DNA of 64,000 nt from Streptomyces sp. NBRC 110028 (GCF_001417735.1 NZ_BBUZ01000024.1:492094-556093); one strand, 5' to 3'; positions 9,065 through 18,684 are shown, counted from the first letter of the stretch. Notes: generated from the sequence alone by a model not told the origin. Made by a program: numbers and translations.

Positions 9065-10486
9065 TCACGCCGGGCTCCCGGCGCCCCCCAGCAGCTCGTC
9101 GGCGGCCGTGCGGGCGGATGCGACGCACGCGGGGATGCCGACGCCGTCGTAGAGCGCGCCGCACACCCGCAGCCCGGGCAGCTTGGCGACCTCCGCGCGG
9201 ATCCGGGCGACCCGGTCCAGATGGCCGACCGGGTACTGGGGCAGCCCGCCGTCCCAGCGGGTCACCCGGGTCGCCACCGGCTTGGCGGCCAGGCCGGTGG
9301 CCGCGCCGAGATCGGCGAGCGACATCCCTACCAGATCGGCGTCGTCGCGCTTCAGATGCTCCTCGTCCTCAAACCGCCCGATCGAGGTACGCAGCACGAA
9401 GAGATCGGGCGCGGAGTCACGGAGCCAGCCCCATTTGCGGCTGGAGAACGTGGCCGCCTTGATCGTGTGGCCGTCGACCGGCGGGACCAGAAAGCCGCTG
9501 CCCCCGGCCAGCGACGCCACGTCCTCGCGGCGGAAGGCCATGGTGATCAGCGCCATGGAGGCGTAGTCCACGGCGGCCAGCTCGGCGGAGGCGGCCGGGC
9601 AGTCGGCCGCCAGGAGCCGGGCGGCGGCGGGCGCGGGGGCCGCCAGCACGACCGCGTCGGCCCGCAGCGCCCCGTCGTCGGTGACGACGGTCCAGCCGTC
9701 GGCGGCCCGCCGCAGCTCCCGTACGGGCGCGTCGGTGCGGATCTCGCCGCCCGCGGCCCGTACGGCGTCGGCCACGGCCAGCGGCAGGCGGCCGATACCG
9801 CCGTCGATGCCCATGAACACCGGCCCGTCCTGCCGCTGGGCCGACCGCTCGGCCAGCGCCCGGACCCCCTCGGACAGCGGGCGGTCCGCCTTGGCCAGTT
9901 CGAAGAGGGCCGGCACCGCGGCCCGCATCGAGGTGCGGTACACATCGCCCGCGTACACCCCGCCGAGCAGTGGCTCGACCAGCCGGTCCACGACCTCCCG
10001 GCCGAGCCGCTCCGCGATGAACCCGCCCAGCGCCACGTCCTCACCGACCGGGGTGGGCGGCAGCTCCGCGTCGCGGGCGATGCGGGCCAGCCCCTCGTCC
10101 GAGATCACCCCGGACGCGGCGAGCGGCGCCAGGTCGCCGGGCACGCCCATCACATGGCCCTTGGGCATCGGCCGCAGGGCGCCGCGCGTCCACAGGGCGG
10201 CGGTCGCGGTCGCGGGCGGCTGCAGCCGCTCGCCGAGGCCGACGGCGCGCGCCAGCTCCACCGCCTCCGGGCGCCGGGCGAGCATCGATTCGGCGCCCAG
10301 GTCCACGGTCACGCCCTCGATCTCGCCCGAGCGCAGCTTGCCGCCCAGCCGCCCCGACGCCTCCAGCACGGTCACCCGCGCCCCGCCGGTCCGCAGCCGG
10401 TGGGCGGCCGCGAGGCCCGAGATCCCGCCGCCGATGACGACGGTGTGGCCGGTGTGCCGGGGGTGCGGGGAGGTCGCTGCGCTCAT
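9065..10486 (-). CDS. hemG: coproporphyrinogen/protoporphyrinogen oxidase, HemY-type (CgoX)
   Basis: A 473-residue flavoprotein oxidising coproporphyrinogen III to coproporphyrin III in the pathway completed by HemQ. The N-terminal FAD-binding motif is VVIGGGISGLAAAHRL (residues 15-30), followed by VTVLEASGRLGGKLRS. The C-terminal FAD motif lies in LRVCGALYDGVGIPACVASA. It is usually annotated hemG in Streptomyces although it is the soluble HemY-like oxygen-dependent type; cgoX is the functional name. Its ATG (10484-10486) overlaps the TGA of the upstream tandem IclR gene by four bases (ATGA), implying translational coupling to a regulator of apparently unrelated function. Confidence 0.92.
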   Translation of the reverse strand: MSAATSPHPRHTGHTVVIGGGISGLAAAHRLRTGGARVTVLEASGRLGGKLRSGEIEGVTVDLGAESMLARRPEAVELARAVGLGERLQPPATATAALWTRGALRPMPKGHVMGVPGDLAPLAASGVISDEGLARIARDAELPPTPVGEDVALGGFIAERLGREVVDRLVEPLLGGVYAGDVYRTSMRAAVPALFELAKADRPLSEGVRALAERSAQRQDGPVFMGIDGGIGRLPLAVADAVRAAGGEIRTDAPVRELRRAADGWTVVTDDGALRADAVVLAAPAPAAARLLAADCPAASAELAAVDYASMALITMAFRREDVASLAGGSGFLVPPVDGHTIKAATFSSRKWGWLRDSAPDLFVLRTSIGRFEDEEHLKRDDADLVGMSLADLGAATGLAAKPVATRVTRWDGGLPQYPVGHLDRVARIRAEVAKLPGLRVCGALYDGVGIPACVASARTAADELLGGAGSPA

Positions 10487-12219
10487 GCCCCCACTCTCTC
10501 ACCCGCCCCCAGGGGGTGATGGGCGCGGGCCGTGGCGAGGTCGGCCTCGATGCGGGCGGCGGCGGCCCGCAGCGCCGGAAGCAGCTCCTCCCGGGTGGCC
10601 TCCGCGCTGCCGCGGCCCGCGTGGGTGGCGATGTTGAGCGCGGCCACCACCTGGCCCTCCACGCCCCGTACGGGCACGGCCAGGGACCGCAGCCCCTCCT
10701 CCAACTCCTCGTCCACCAGGGCGTATCCGTCCCTCGCGGTGCGCTCCAGGACGCGGGCCAGCTCGGGCACGGCGGTCACGGTGTGCCGGGTCAGCGGCTT
10801 CGGGGCGAGCCCGGCGAGATGGGCGGCGCGCGCCTTTGGGTCGAGCCCGGCGAGCAGCACCCGGCCCATGGAGGTCGCGTAGGCGGGGAAGCGGGTGCCG
10901 ATGGTGATGTTGACGCTCATGATCCGCACGGTGGGGACCCGCGCCACATACCGGATGTCGTCGCCGTCGAGGACCGCCAGGGACGCCGACTCGTGGACGG
11001 TGCGGACGAGTTCGCGCAGATGGGGCTGGGCCAGCTCGGTGAACGACAGGTCGCCCAGCGGCGCGTAGCCCAGCTCCAGCACGCGCGGCAGCGGGCGGAA
11101 GGCCCGGCCGTCGGCCGCCGCGTACTCGGCGTATCCCAGCTCGACGAGGGTGAGCAGGGAGCGGCGCGCGGTGGCCCGGGGCAGCCCGGTGGCCTCGGCG
11201 ACGGCGGTGAGCGTGAGCCCGCGCCGCGCGCCCTCGCCCTCCGCCGCCTCCCCCGGCGTGCCCAGCGCCCGCAGCACGGTGAGGCCGCGCGCGAGCGACT
11301 GCAGATACCCGGCCCCCAGCTCCCGCTTGGCCACCCGCGCCGGATCCTCGGCCGACGCTTCCGGAGCGACGGGCGTCTCGGGCGGGCGGCGCGTGGGCGG
11401 GGCGGCCAACGCCGCCTCCATCGCCGGGATCTCCGCACACAGCGGACCCAGCACGGCGTCCCGCAGCGAGGCCACGTCATGGCGGCTGGTGTGACTGACC
11501 ACGTTCACCGCGCACGCGATACGGCCCGAGGGGTCCCGGACGGGGACCGACACCGCCACCAGGCCGGGCTCGATCAGCTGGTCGTCGGCCGCCCAGCCGG
11601 TCCGGGCGGCCTCCCGCACGCGCGCCTCGAAGCCGGTGCCGGCGGCGGGCCGGTGGCGCGGCGGAACGGCGGGGAAGGTGAGGTCGAGGGGGTCGGCGGC
11701 GCGGCGGGCGCGCCAGGCCGCCCAGGCCCGCTCGTCCCACTCGGCGGCGAAGAGCGCGCCCGGGGCGCAGCGCTCGGCGGGAAGCAGATCGCCGATGCGG
11801 AAGGCGAGGGACATGGTGCGGCGGCGGGTGGCCTGGACGACGAAGCGCGCCCCGTCACCGTCCGGCACGGCGACCGAGACCGATTCGTCGAGCCCGTCGG
11901 CCAGCCGCTCGGCGAACGGACCGAGCGCGTCCGGCAGGCCGCTGGCGGCGAGGTAGGCGTTTCCCAGCTCCATGAGCCGGGCCGCGAGGCTGACGTCGCG
12001 CCCGTCGAGCCGCACATATCCGAGCTGTTCGAGCGTGCCCACGACGCGGTCGACGACGGACCGGGCGAGCCCGGTGCCGCGCACGAGGTCGCCGGGCCGG
12101 ACCGTGGCATCGCCCTGGTGCGCGGCCAGCCGGGTCAGCTCGCACAGCACGGCGAGGCCGCGCTCGAGAGGGCCGACGGGGCCATTGACAGGTGGGGACT
12201 CCGGACCGAGACTCATCAT
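10483..12219 (-). CDS. fused tandem IclR-family regulator, probably of pobA
   Basis: This 578-residue protein contains two complete IclR units: a winged HTH (about 15-80, VVDRVVGTLEQLGYVRL) with effector domain (95-270), an Ala/Pro linker, then a second HTH (about 305-370, RATARRSLLTLVELGYAEY) with effector domain (385-565). Most IclR proteins are about 250 residues with one unit. It is divergent from pobA, so control of 4-hydroxybenzoate catabolism in the manner of PobR/PcaR is the natural inference. ATG ATG at 12219/12216 are alternative starts. The stop overlaps the hemG start. Confidence 0.85.
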   Translation of the reverse strand: MMSLGPESPPVNGPVGPLERGLAVLCELTRLAAHQGDATVRPGDLVRGTGLARSVVDRVVGTLEQLGYVRLDGRDVSLAARLMELGNAYLAASGLPDALGPFAERLADGLDESVSVAVPDGDGARFVVQATRRRTMSLAFRIGDLLPAERCAPGALFAAEWDERAWAAWRARRAADPLDLTFPAVPPRHRPAAGTGFEARVREAARTGWAADDQLIEPGLVAVSVPVRDPSGRIACAVNVVSHTSRHDVASLRDAVLGPLCAEIPAMEAALAAPPTRRPPETPVAPEASAEDPARVAKRELGAGYLQSLARGLTVLRALGTPGEAAEGEGARRGLTLTAVAEATGLPRATARRSLLTLVELGYAEYAAADGRAFRPLPRVLELGYAPLGDLSFTELAQPHLRELVRTVHESASLAVLDGDDIRYVARVPTVRIMSVNITIGTRFPAYATSMGRVLLAGLDPKARAAHLAGLAPKPLTRHTVTAVPELARVLERTARDGYALVDEELEEGLRSLAVPVRGVEGQVVAALNIATHAGRGSAEATREELLPALRAAAARIEADLATARAHHPLGAGERVGA

Positions 12220-12220
12220 G

Positions 12221-12254
12221 ATTCAGATTATGAACGAAGTTTCACTCCGCGAAC
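12221..12254. promoter_or_regulatory. candidate IclR operator between regulator and pobA
   Basis: ATTCAGATTATGAAC (12221-12235) is an imperfect palindrome with TTCA/TGAA arms, followed at once by a second partly symmetric stretch to 12254. It lies just upstream of the divergent regulator start and about 60 bases before pobA, where an autoregulated activator or repressor site is expected. Sequence evidence is weak. Confidence 0.35.
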
Positions 12255-12313
12255 AAGTCGGGATCCTCATCTCACCCGGCCCGGACGGCCGGCCCGGACG
12301 AAGGGACCTTTCG

Positions 12314-13498
12314 ATGCGCACGACCGTCGGGATCATCGGTGGAGGACCCGCCGGCCTGCTGCTCGCCCGTCTGCTGCACCGCGCCGGGGTGGACTGCGTG
12401 GTGCTGGAGAGCCGCGACCGGGCCTATGTCGAGCGGCGGCAGCGGGCCGGGATCCTGGAGCAGGGCACCGTGGACGTGCTGCGGGAGTGCGGCGCCGCCG
12501 AGCGCCTGGACCGCGAGGGGCTGCCGCACCAGGGCATCGAGCTGCGCTTCGAGGGCCGAAGCCACCGCGTCGACTTCCCCACCGCCACCGGCGGCAAGTC
12601 GGTGACGGTCTACGCCCAGACGGAGATCGTCAAGGATCTGGTCCGGCTCCAGCTCGCCGACCCCGGGGGCCCTCCGCTGCTGTTCGAGGCCGAGGCCCTG
12701 GCCATCGAGAAGGCGGATTCCGGGGCCCCGGTCATCCGCTTCCGCCACGAGGGCCGTGAGCAGACGCTGAGCTGCGGTTTCGTGGCGGGCTGCGACGGCT
12801 TCCACGGCATCGCCCGGCGCGCGGTCCCGGCCGGTCTGGTCCGCACCTTCGAGCGCACCTATCCCTATTCCTGGCTGGGGGTGCTGGCCGATGTGCCGCC
12901 GTCCTGCGAGGAGCTGATCTACGCCCGCCATCAGCGCGGCTTCGCGCTGCACAGCATGCGCTCCCCGCAGGTCTCCCGGCTCTATCTCCAGGTGCCGAAC
13001 GGCACCGATCCCGCCGACTGGTCCGACGAGCGGATCTGGGACGAGCTGTCCACCCGCTTCGCCCTCGACACCGGCGGGTGGAGACTGGAGCGCGGTCCGA
13101 TCACCGCCAAGTCCGTGACCCCGATGCGCAGTTTCGTGCAGGAGCCGATGCGCCACGGCAGGCTCTTCCTCGCGGGCGACGCGGCGCATATCGTGCCGCC
13201 GACCGGGGCCAAAGGGCTCAACCTCGCCGTCGGCGACGTGGTCACCCTGGCCCGCGCGCTCGCCCATCACCACACCACGGGCTCGACCGAGCTACTGGAC
13301 GGCTATTCGGCGGCCTGCCTCGCCCGGGTGTGGCAGGCCGAGCGCTTCTCGTATGCCATGACGGACACCCTGCACCGGCGCCCGGAGCAGAGCCCGTTCG
13401 AGGACCGGCTGCAGATCGCCCAGCTGGACCGGATCGCCACCTCCCACACCGCTTCCGCCGAGCTGGCCGAGAACTACGTCGGCCTCCCGCTGTCATGA
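12314..13498 (+). CDS. pobA: 4-hydroxybenzoate 3-monooxygenase
   Basis: A 394-residue NAD(P)H-dependent flavoprotein hydroxylase making protocatechuate from 4-hydroxybenzoate, the entry to the beta-ketoadipate pathway. It shows the FAD motif GIIGGGPAGLLLARLLHRAG at residue 5, the family segment VERRQRAGILEQGTVDVL, and the second FAD motif LFLAGDAAHIVPPTGAKGLN near 283. The length fits the family. ATG 12314 has AAGGGA eight bases upstream. The stop overlaps the start of the next IclR gene (ATGA). No ring-cleavage genes are nearby, so protocatechuate must be processed elsewhere. Confidence 0.93.
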   Translation: MRTTVGIIGGGPAGLLLARLLHRAGVDCVVLESRDRAYVERRQRAGILEQGTVDVLRECGAAERLDREGLPHQGIELRFEGRSHRVDFPTATGGKSVTVYAQTEIVKDLVRLQLADPGGPPLLFEAEALAIEKADSGAPVIRFRHEGREQTLSCGFVAGCDGFHGIARRAVPAGLVRTFERTYPYSWLGVLADVPPSCEELIYARHQRGFALHSMRSPQVSRLYLQVPNGTDPADWSDERIWDELSTRFALDTGGWRLERGPITAKSVTPMRSFVQEPMRHGRLFLAGDAAHIVPPTGAKGLNLAVGDVVTLARALAHHHTTGSTELLDGYSAACLARVWQAERFSYAMTDTLHRRPEQSPFEDRLQIAQLDRIATSHTASAELAENYVGLPLS

Positions 13499-14319
13499 CG
13501 GCCCCGGCGAGCCCCCCGGTGCGTCCCGCGGCGGGTCAGCGCACCGGCGCCGGGCGGTCGGTCGCGGGCCGGGTGCTGGCCGTGCTGGACGCGTTCGACG
13601 CCTCGCACCGTTCGCTGTCGCTCACCGCCCTCGCCCGGCGCGCCGGGCTGCCGCTGGCCACCGCGCACCGGCTGGTCGCCTCGCTCACCCACTGGGGCGC
13701 CCTGGAGCGCGACACCTCGGGGGCGTACCACATCGGGCTGCGGCTGTGGGAGGTGGCGACGCTGTCGCCGCGCGGGGTCGGGGTGCGCGAGGCGGCGCTG
13801 CCGTTCATGGAGGACCTGTACGAGGCCACCCATGAGAACGTCCAGCTGGCGGTGCGCGACGGCCTGGAAGTGGTCTTCGTCGAGCTGATCTCCGGCCGCT
13901 CCGCGGTCCATGTGCGCACCCGGGTCGGCAGCCGCTGGCCGCTGCACGCCACCGGCGTCGGCCTGGTGCTGCTCGCCTACGGGCCGCCGGGTCTTGGCGA
14001 GCGGGTGTGCGCCCGGCCGATGCGCCGGTTCACCGAGCGGACCATCCAGGACCCGGCCCGGCTGCGGGCCACCCTCGCCGAGGTGCGGCGCACCGGGATC
14101 GCGGTCAGCGACCGTCAGATCACCATGGACGGGCTGTCCATCGCCGCCCCGGTGCGGGGGCCGCGCGGGGAGGTGGTGGCCTCGCTGTCGGTGGTGGTCC
14201 CGGCCGCGGAGGGGCGGGCACCGGGGCTGATACCCGCGGTGCGGGTCGCCGCCCACGGCATCTCCCGTACTCTCGCGGCCGCCTGGGATCACGAGTCGCT
14301 CGCCGAGGCTTCCGGCTGA
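13495..14319 (+). CDS. IclR-family transcriptional regulator
   Basis: A single-unit IclR protein of 274 residues: winged HTH at about 25-85 (SLTALARRAGLPLATAHRLV) and a ligand-binding domain at 95-270 (HVRTRVGSRWPLHATGVGLV). Translationally coupled to pobA by a four-base overlap, it is the second IclR protein beside this monooxygenase. It may sense 4-hydroxybenzoate or its product, or control a distant transporter; the sequence alone does not decide. Confidence 0.88.
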   Translation: MTAPASPPVRPAAGQRTGAGRSVAGRVLAVLDAFDASHRSLSLTALARRAGLPLATAHRLVASLTHWGALERDTSGAYHIGLRLWEVATLSPRGVGVREAALPFMEDLYEATHENVQLAVRDGLEVVFVELISGRSAVHVRTRVGSRWPLHATGVGLVLLAYGPPGLGERVCARPMRRFTERTIQDPARLRATLAEVRRTGIAVSDRQITMDGLSIAAPVRGPRGEVVASLSVVVPAAEGRAPGLIPAVRVAAHGISRTLAAAWDHESLAEASG

Positions 14320-14533
14320 CGGAAGACCTGGGTCCGCCTCTTGTCGGGGGTGTCTCCACGTCACGTCCTTGTAGGCCGCACCACGCTCCGGCAGCTGGAC
14401 GTCCGCCGTCTACATCGACGGCGCGCTGATGCTCACGAGTGCCGTTCTGTACGTCCTGGTCCGCGAACCCATGGCGCGCTCGTAGCGTGGTACCCGACGG
14501 ACCACGGCATACGGCGACGAAGGGGCGGACGCG

Positions 14534-15925
14534 ATGGCGGCAGCACGGCGGATGGTGGTCATCGGGGGCGACGCGGCGGGGATGTCCGCCGCGTCCCAGG
14601 CGCGCAGGCTCGGCAAACCGGGCGAGCTGGAGATCATCGCCTTCGAGCGCGGCCACTTCACGTCGTACTCGGCCTGCGGCATCCCCTACTGGGCCGGGGG
14701 TCTGGTGGACGGCCCCGACGACCTCGTCGCCCGCACCCCAAAGGCGCACCGCGCGCGCGGTATCGACGTCCGCCTCCGCAGCGAGGTGACCGGGATCGAC
14801 GTCGCCGGGCAGCGGGTCCGGGTCCGGGAGCTGGACGCGTCCGGCGGCGCCGAGCGCTGGCACGGCTTCGACGACCTGGTCATCGCCACCGGCGCCCGCC
14901 CCCGCCGCCCCGGCCTGCCCGGCATCGACGCGCCCGGGGTGCACGGGGTGCAGACCCTGGACGACGGGCGGGCGCTGCTGGAGACCCTGGAGGGCCGGAC
15001 GGTCGAGCGGGCCGTCGTGGTCGGCGCCGGATACATCGGGGTGGAGATGGCCGAGGCGCTGACCCGCCGCGGCTGCCGGGTCACCGTCCTGGAGCGCGGC
15101 GAGCAGCCGATGGCCACCCTCGACCCCGACATGGGGCGGCTGGTGCGGGACGCGATGAGCGGGCTCGGCATCGACACCGTGACCGGCGCGGAGGTCGCCG
15201 AGGTGCTGACCGGTGAGGACGGCCGGGTGCGCGGGGTGGCCACCAAAGGCGGCGAATACCCCGCCGAGCTGGTGGTGCTGGGCCTCGGGGTGGCCCCGGA
15301 GACCCGGCTCGCCCGGGAGGCGGGGCTGCCGCTGGGCGAGTCGGGCGGGCTGCTCACCGACCTGGCCATGCGGGTGCGCGGCCATGGCAACATCTGGGCG
15401 GGCGGCGACTGCGTCGAGGTCCTGGACCTGGTGTCCGGCCGCACCCGGCACATCCCGCTGGGCACCCATGCCAACAAGCAGGGCCAGGTCATCGGCACCA
15501 ACATCGGCGGCGGCTATGCGACGTTCCCCGGCGTGGTCGGCACCGCGGTCAGCAAGGTCTGCGATCTGGAGATCGCCCGCACCGGACTGCTGGAGGCCCA
15601 GGCGGAGTCGGTGGGGCTGCGCTTCCACACCGTCACCGCCGAGTCCACCAGCCGCGCCGGATACTACCCCGGCGCCCGCCCGATGACGGTGAAGATGCTC
15701 GCCGAGCGCCGCACGGGGCGGCTGCTCGGGGTGCAGATCGTCGGCCGGGAGGGCGCGGGCAAGCGCGTGGACATCGCGGCGGTCGCGCTCACCGCCGGGA
15801 TGACGGTCGAGCAGGTCGCCTCGCTGGACCTGGGGTACGCCCCGCCGTTCTCCCCGGTGTGGGACCCGGTGCAGGTGGCGGCGCGCAAGGCGGCGGCCGT
15901 CGTACGGGAGGCCACCGGCCGGTAG
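14534..15925 (+). CDS. CoA-disulfide reductase / NADH oxidase-like flavoprotein
   Basis: A 463-residue pyridine-nucleotide:disulfide oxidoreductase with FAD motif VVIGGDAAGMSAASQARRLG (residue 8), a single redox cysteine in YSACGIPYW (about residue 47) as in CoA-disulfide reductases and NADH oxidases, an NAD motif VVVGAGYIGVEMAEAL (about 160), the FAD-contact IWAGGD (about 290) and the dimerisation domain from 330 on. It probably maintains thiol or oxygen balance. ATG 14534 follows AAGGGG at 14519-14524, and TAGCGT at 14483-14488 is a candidate -10. It has its own promoter, so membership of the pob block is only positional. Confidence 0.85.
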   Translation: MAAARRMVVIGGDAAGMSAASQARRLGKPGELEIIAFERGHFTSYSACGIPYWAGGLVDGPDDLVARTPKAHRARGIDVRLRSEVTGIDVAGQRVRVRELDASGGAERWHGFDDLVIATGARPRRPGLPGIDAPGVHGVQTLDDGRALLETLEGRTVERAVVVGAGYIGVEMAEALTRRGCRVTVLERGEQPMATLDPDMGRLVRDAMSGLGIDTVTGAEVAEVLTGEDGRVRGVATKGGEYPAELVVLGLGVAPETRLAREAGLPLGESGGLLTDLAMRVRGHGNIWAGGDCVEVLDLVSGRTRHIPLGTHANKQGQVIGTNIGGGYATFPGVVGTAVSKVCDLEIARTGLLEAQAESVGLRFHTVTAESTSRAGYYPGARPMTVKMLAERRTGRLLGVQIVGREGAGKRVDIAAVALTAGMTVEQVASLDLGYAPPFSPVWDPVQVAARKAAAVVREATGR

Positions 15926-15927
15926 CG

Positions 15928-15944
15928 GTCCGGCGCCGCCGGAC
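15928..15944. terminator. short hairpin between convergent genes
   Basis: Seven-base arms GTCCGGC/GCCGGAC with a three-base loop lie between the flavoprotein stop and the hemE stop. There is no T-run, so it is a modest terminator candidate for both genes. Confidence 0.45.
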
Positions 15945-15947
15945 GCG

Positions 15948-17033
15948 TCAGCGCTCGGTGCGGGTGTGGACGTACTCGACGAGCCGGGTCAGGGCGTCCG
16001 GGTCGGTGGTGGGCAGCACGCCGTGGCCGAGGTTGAAGATGTGCCCCTCAAGCCCCTGGGCCGCGTCCAGCACCTCGGCCGCCTTGGCCTCCACGGCCTC
16101 GCGCGGAGCGAACAGCACGGCGGGGTCGAGGTTGCCCTGCAGCGCCTTGCCGGGGCCCACCCGCCGGGCGGCCTCGTCCAGCGGCACCCGCCAGTCGGCG
16201 CCGACGACGTCCGCCCCGGCCTCGCCGAGCAGGCCGAGCAGCTCGCCGGTGCCGGCGCCGAAGTGGATGCGCGGCACGCCGTACCCGGCGACGGCCTCGA
16301 AGACCTTCGCGGAGGCGGGCATCACGCTGCGGCGGTAGTCGGACGGGGCCAGGGCGCCGACCCAGGAGTCGAAGAGCTGCACGGCCGAGGCGCCCGCCTC
16401 GATCTGCACCTTCAGGAAGGTGGCGGTGATGTCCGCGAGCCGGTCCAGCAGATCGGCCCACAGCTCCGGGTCGCCGTACATGAGCGCCTTGGTGTGCTCG
16501 TGGTTGCGCGACGGGCCGCCCTCGACCAGATAGCTGGCGAGCGTGAAGGGCGCGCCCGCGAAGCCGATGAGGGGGGTGGCGCCCAGTTCCCCGACGAGCA
16601 TCCCGACGGCCTCGGTGACGTACTTCACATCGTCGGGGTCGAGCGGACGAAGCCGCTCCAGATCCGCGCGGCTGCGGATCGGCTGCTCCACCACCGGACC
16701 GACGCCGGGCTTGATGTCGAGGTCGAGCCCGATCGCCTTGAGCGGCACCACGATGTCGCTGTAGTAGATCGCCGCGTCCACCCGGTGACGGCGCACCGGC
16801 TGCAGCGTGATCTCCGTGACCAGGTCGGGGCGCGTGCAGGAGTCCAGCATGGCGATGCCCTTACGGACCTTGTGGTACTCCGGCAGCGAGCGCCCCGCCT
16901 GCCGCATGAACCACACCGGGGTGTGCGGCACCGGTTCGCGTCGACAGGCCCGGAGGAAGGCCGAATCGGCGCACGGGTTCGCCGCCGGACGGCCGGTCTG
17001 CTGCTGGCCCGAGGGCCGCTCTGTGGCGCTCAT
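15948..17033 (-). CDS. hemE: uroporphyrinogen decarboxylase
   Basis: A 361-residue enzyme decarboxylating uroporphyrinogen III to coproporphyrinogen III, feeding HemG and HemQ in the same window. Signature segments are [16 protein letters not shown] near residue 31 (substrate-binding Arg), [17 protein letters not shown] near 150, and the C-terminal [13 protein letters not shown] segment ([16 protein letters not shown]) near 335. ATG 17033 (MSATERPSG) gives the usual length; the frame continues upstream to 17126 but without family similarity. Divergent from the DUF3000 gene. Confidence 0.93.
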   Translation of the reverse strand: MSATERPSGQQQTGRPAANPCADSAFLRACRREPVPHTPVWFMRQAGRSLPEYHKVRKGIAMLDSCTRPDLVTEITLQPVRRHRVDAAIYYSDIVVPLKAIGLDLDIKPGVGPVVEQPIRSRADLERLRPLDPDDVKYVTEAVGMLVGELGATPLIGFAGAPFTLASYLVEGGPSRNHEHTKALMYGDPELWADLLDRLADITATFLKVQIEAGASAVQLFDSWVGALAPSDYRRSVMPASAKVFEAVAGYGVPRIHFGAGTGELLGLLGEAGADVVGADWRVPLDEAARRVGPGKALQGNLDPAVLFAPREAVEAKAAEVLDAAQGLEGHIFNLGHGVLPTTDPDALTRLVEYVHTRTER

Positions 17034-17124
17034 GCACCAAATCTTCGCACGGGCCGAACGAGTGACCCGCCAACCCGGGTGTTCCTCCCCGGTTGGAGCC
17101 CTCGGTGCGCCTAGTCTTCCGGGC

Positions 17125-17847
17125 ATGGCAGCGGTTCAAGGACACCTCTCGAACGGTGCTGACGGTGCTGACGGCCCGGACGCGGGCGGGGAGGGCACCC
17201 CGCTCGCCTTCCGGCGTGCGGTCGCCGGTCTGCGCGCGGTACGGGTGCGGCCGGAGGTGGAGCTCGATCCGACCCCACCGCCGCGCCGGCTGGCGCCGTT
17301 CTCCTACGCACTCGAAGCGGTGGTCACGGACGCCACCGCCGCCGGCGACGAGGACGAGCTGGCCGAGGGCCGGCTCATCCTGTTGCACGACCCGGCGGGC
17401 CACGACGCCTGGCGCGGCACCTTCCGGCTGGTCACGCTGATCCACGCCGACCTGGAGCCGGAGATCGCGGCGGATCCCCTGCTGCCCGAGGTGTGCTGGT
17501 CATGGCTCACCGGCGCGCTGGACGCGCGCGGCCTCGGCTGCGTGGAGCCCAGCGGCACGGTCACGCGCGCCAGCTCCCACTACTTCGGCGGGATCGGGGA
17601 GCGGGAGCCCTCGACCCGGATCGAGATCCGCGCCTCCTGGACGCCGTCGGGCCACCCCTCCCCCGAGCCGGCCCGCCCGGAGCGGGCGGACGAGGCGGCC
17701 GCGGAGCCGCTGGGCGTCCCCGACACCGGGGCGCACCTGGCGGCCTGGTGCGATCTGCTGTGCCAGATCGCCGGGCTGCCGCCGGCCGGGACCACGGAGG
17801 CGGGTGTGGTCTCGCTCCCCCAGCGCCGCGGCCCCCAGCCCCGCTGA
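17125..17847 (+). CDS. DUF3000 family protein
   Basis: A 240-residue protein of unknown function found next to hemE in streptomycetes. It has no signal peptide or membrane helix. Conserved-looking segments are [45 protein letters not shown], and [12 protein letters not shown], with a variable Pro/Glu-rich insertion before a C-terminal [24 protein letters not shown] at 17112-17117 lies about seven bases before ATG 17125, so the transcript may be leaderless. Confidence 0.8.
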   Translation: MAAVQGHLSNGADGADGPDAGGEGTPLAFRRAVAGLRAVRVRPEVELDPTPPPRRLAPFSYALEAVVTDATAAGDEDELAEGRLILLHDPAGHDAWRGTFRLVTLIHADLEPEIAADPLLPEVCWSWLTGALDARGLGCVEPSGTVTRASSHYFGGIGEREPSTRIEIRASWTPSGHPSPEPARPERADEAAAEPLGVPDTGAHLAAWCDLLCQIAGLPPAGTTEAGVVSLPQRRGPQPR

Positions 17848-17957
17848 CCCTCCGTATCCGCCCGCCGCCCGGTCGCGCTGTGCGCTTCCGGACACTCAGA
17901 CAACCCCGCCTGACCGAGATTGCCCGAATTGTTACTCACCAAATCGTGATCATTCCC

Positions 17958-17985
17958 TAAAGCTGGACCGTATCGGTGCCGAAGG
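17958..17985 (+). promoter_or_regulatory. candidate sigma-WhiG promoter of whiI
   Basis: TAAA at 17958-17961 is followed after 16 bases by GCCGAAGG (17978-17985), close to the sigma-WhiG consensus TAAA-N15/16-GCCGATAA. whiI of S. coelicolor is transcribed from a sigma-WhiG promoter, so identity and position agree. The start codon is 37 bases further on. Confidence 0.6.
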
Positions 17986-18021
17986 AGTGGTGACCCGTCC
18001 CACCACTTTCCAGGAGGCCTG

Positions 18022-18684
18022 GTGTCTGTTCTCCTCGAGCAACCGTCCAGCCTGGTCGCCTACCGCCCGAACAAGCCGACGGCCATGGTCGTCGTCGCCG
18101 ACCCCCGCGTTCGTTCCACCGTCACCCGTCACCTGTGGGCCCTCGGGGTGCGCGACGTCATCGAGGCGTCGTCCGTCGCGGAGGCCCGCCCCCGTATCGG
18201 CAACCCGCGCGACATCTGTGTCGCCGAGGTCCACCTCCCCGACGGCTCCGGCCTCACCCTGCTGTCCGAGACCCGCGCCGCGGGCTGGCCGAACGGGCTG
18301 GCCCTCTCCGCCGCCGACGACATCGGCGCGGTGCGCAACGCGCTGGCCGGTGGCGTCAAGGGCTACGTCGTCACCGGCACCCGTACCAACCTGGGCATCC
18401 CCGGGCGCCCCGGCGCCGCCCCCATCGGCGCCGCCGCCGCCCGGATGCACCGCCGCCCGCCGGGCGCCCCCGGTCACCCGGGTGGCTACCGGGAGCTGTC
18501 GGGACGCGAGGTCGAGGTGCTGAGGCTGGTTGCGGAGGGCCAGTCCAACAAGGCCATCGGCGTCTCGATGGGCCTGTCCGCACTCACCGTCAAGAGCCAC
18601 CTCGCCCGCATCGCCCGCAAGCTCGGCACCGGCGACCGGGCCGGCATGGTCGCGGTCGCGCTGCGTACCGGCATCATCCACTGA
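18022..18684 (+). CDS. whiI: WhiI atypical response regulator for sporulation
   Basis: A 220-residue NarL/FixJ-type protein: receiver-like domain (about 20-125) and LuxR-type HTH (155-220; LSGREVEVLRLVAEGQSNKA and LTVKSHLARIARKLG). The phosphorylation pocket is degraded: the acidic pair reads VADPR, the phospho-acceptor site reads CVAEVHLPDGSG with Glu in place of Asp, and the usual Lys near GYVVTG is not in place. This fits WhiI, a late sporulation-septation regulator that works without normal phosphotransfer. No kinase gene is adjacent. GTG 18022 follows a perfect AGGAGG at 18012-18017. Order DUF3000-whiI-rnd supports the assignment. Confidence 0.85.
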   Translation: MSVLLEQPSSLVAYRPNKPTAMVVVADPRVRSTVTRHLWALGVRDVIEASSVAEARPRIGNPRDICVAEVHLPDGSGLTLLSETRAAGWPNGLALSAADDIGAVRNALAGGVKGYVVTGTRTNLGIPGRPGAAPIGAAAARMHRRPPGAPGHPGGYRELSGREVEVLRLVAEGQSNKAIGVSMGLSALTVKSHLARIARKLGTGDRAGMVAVALRTGIIH

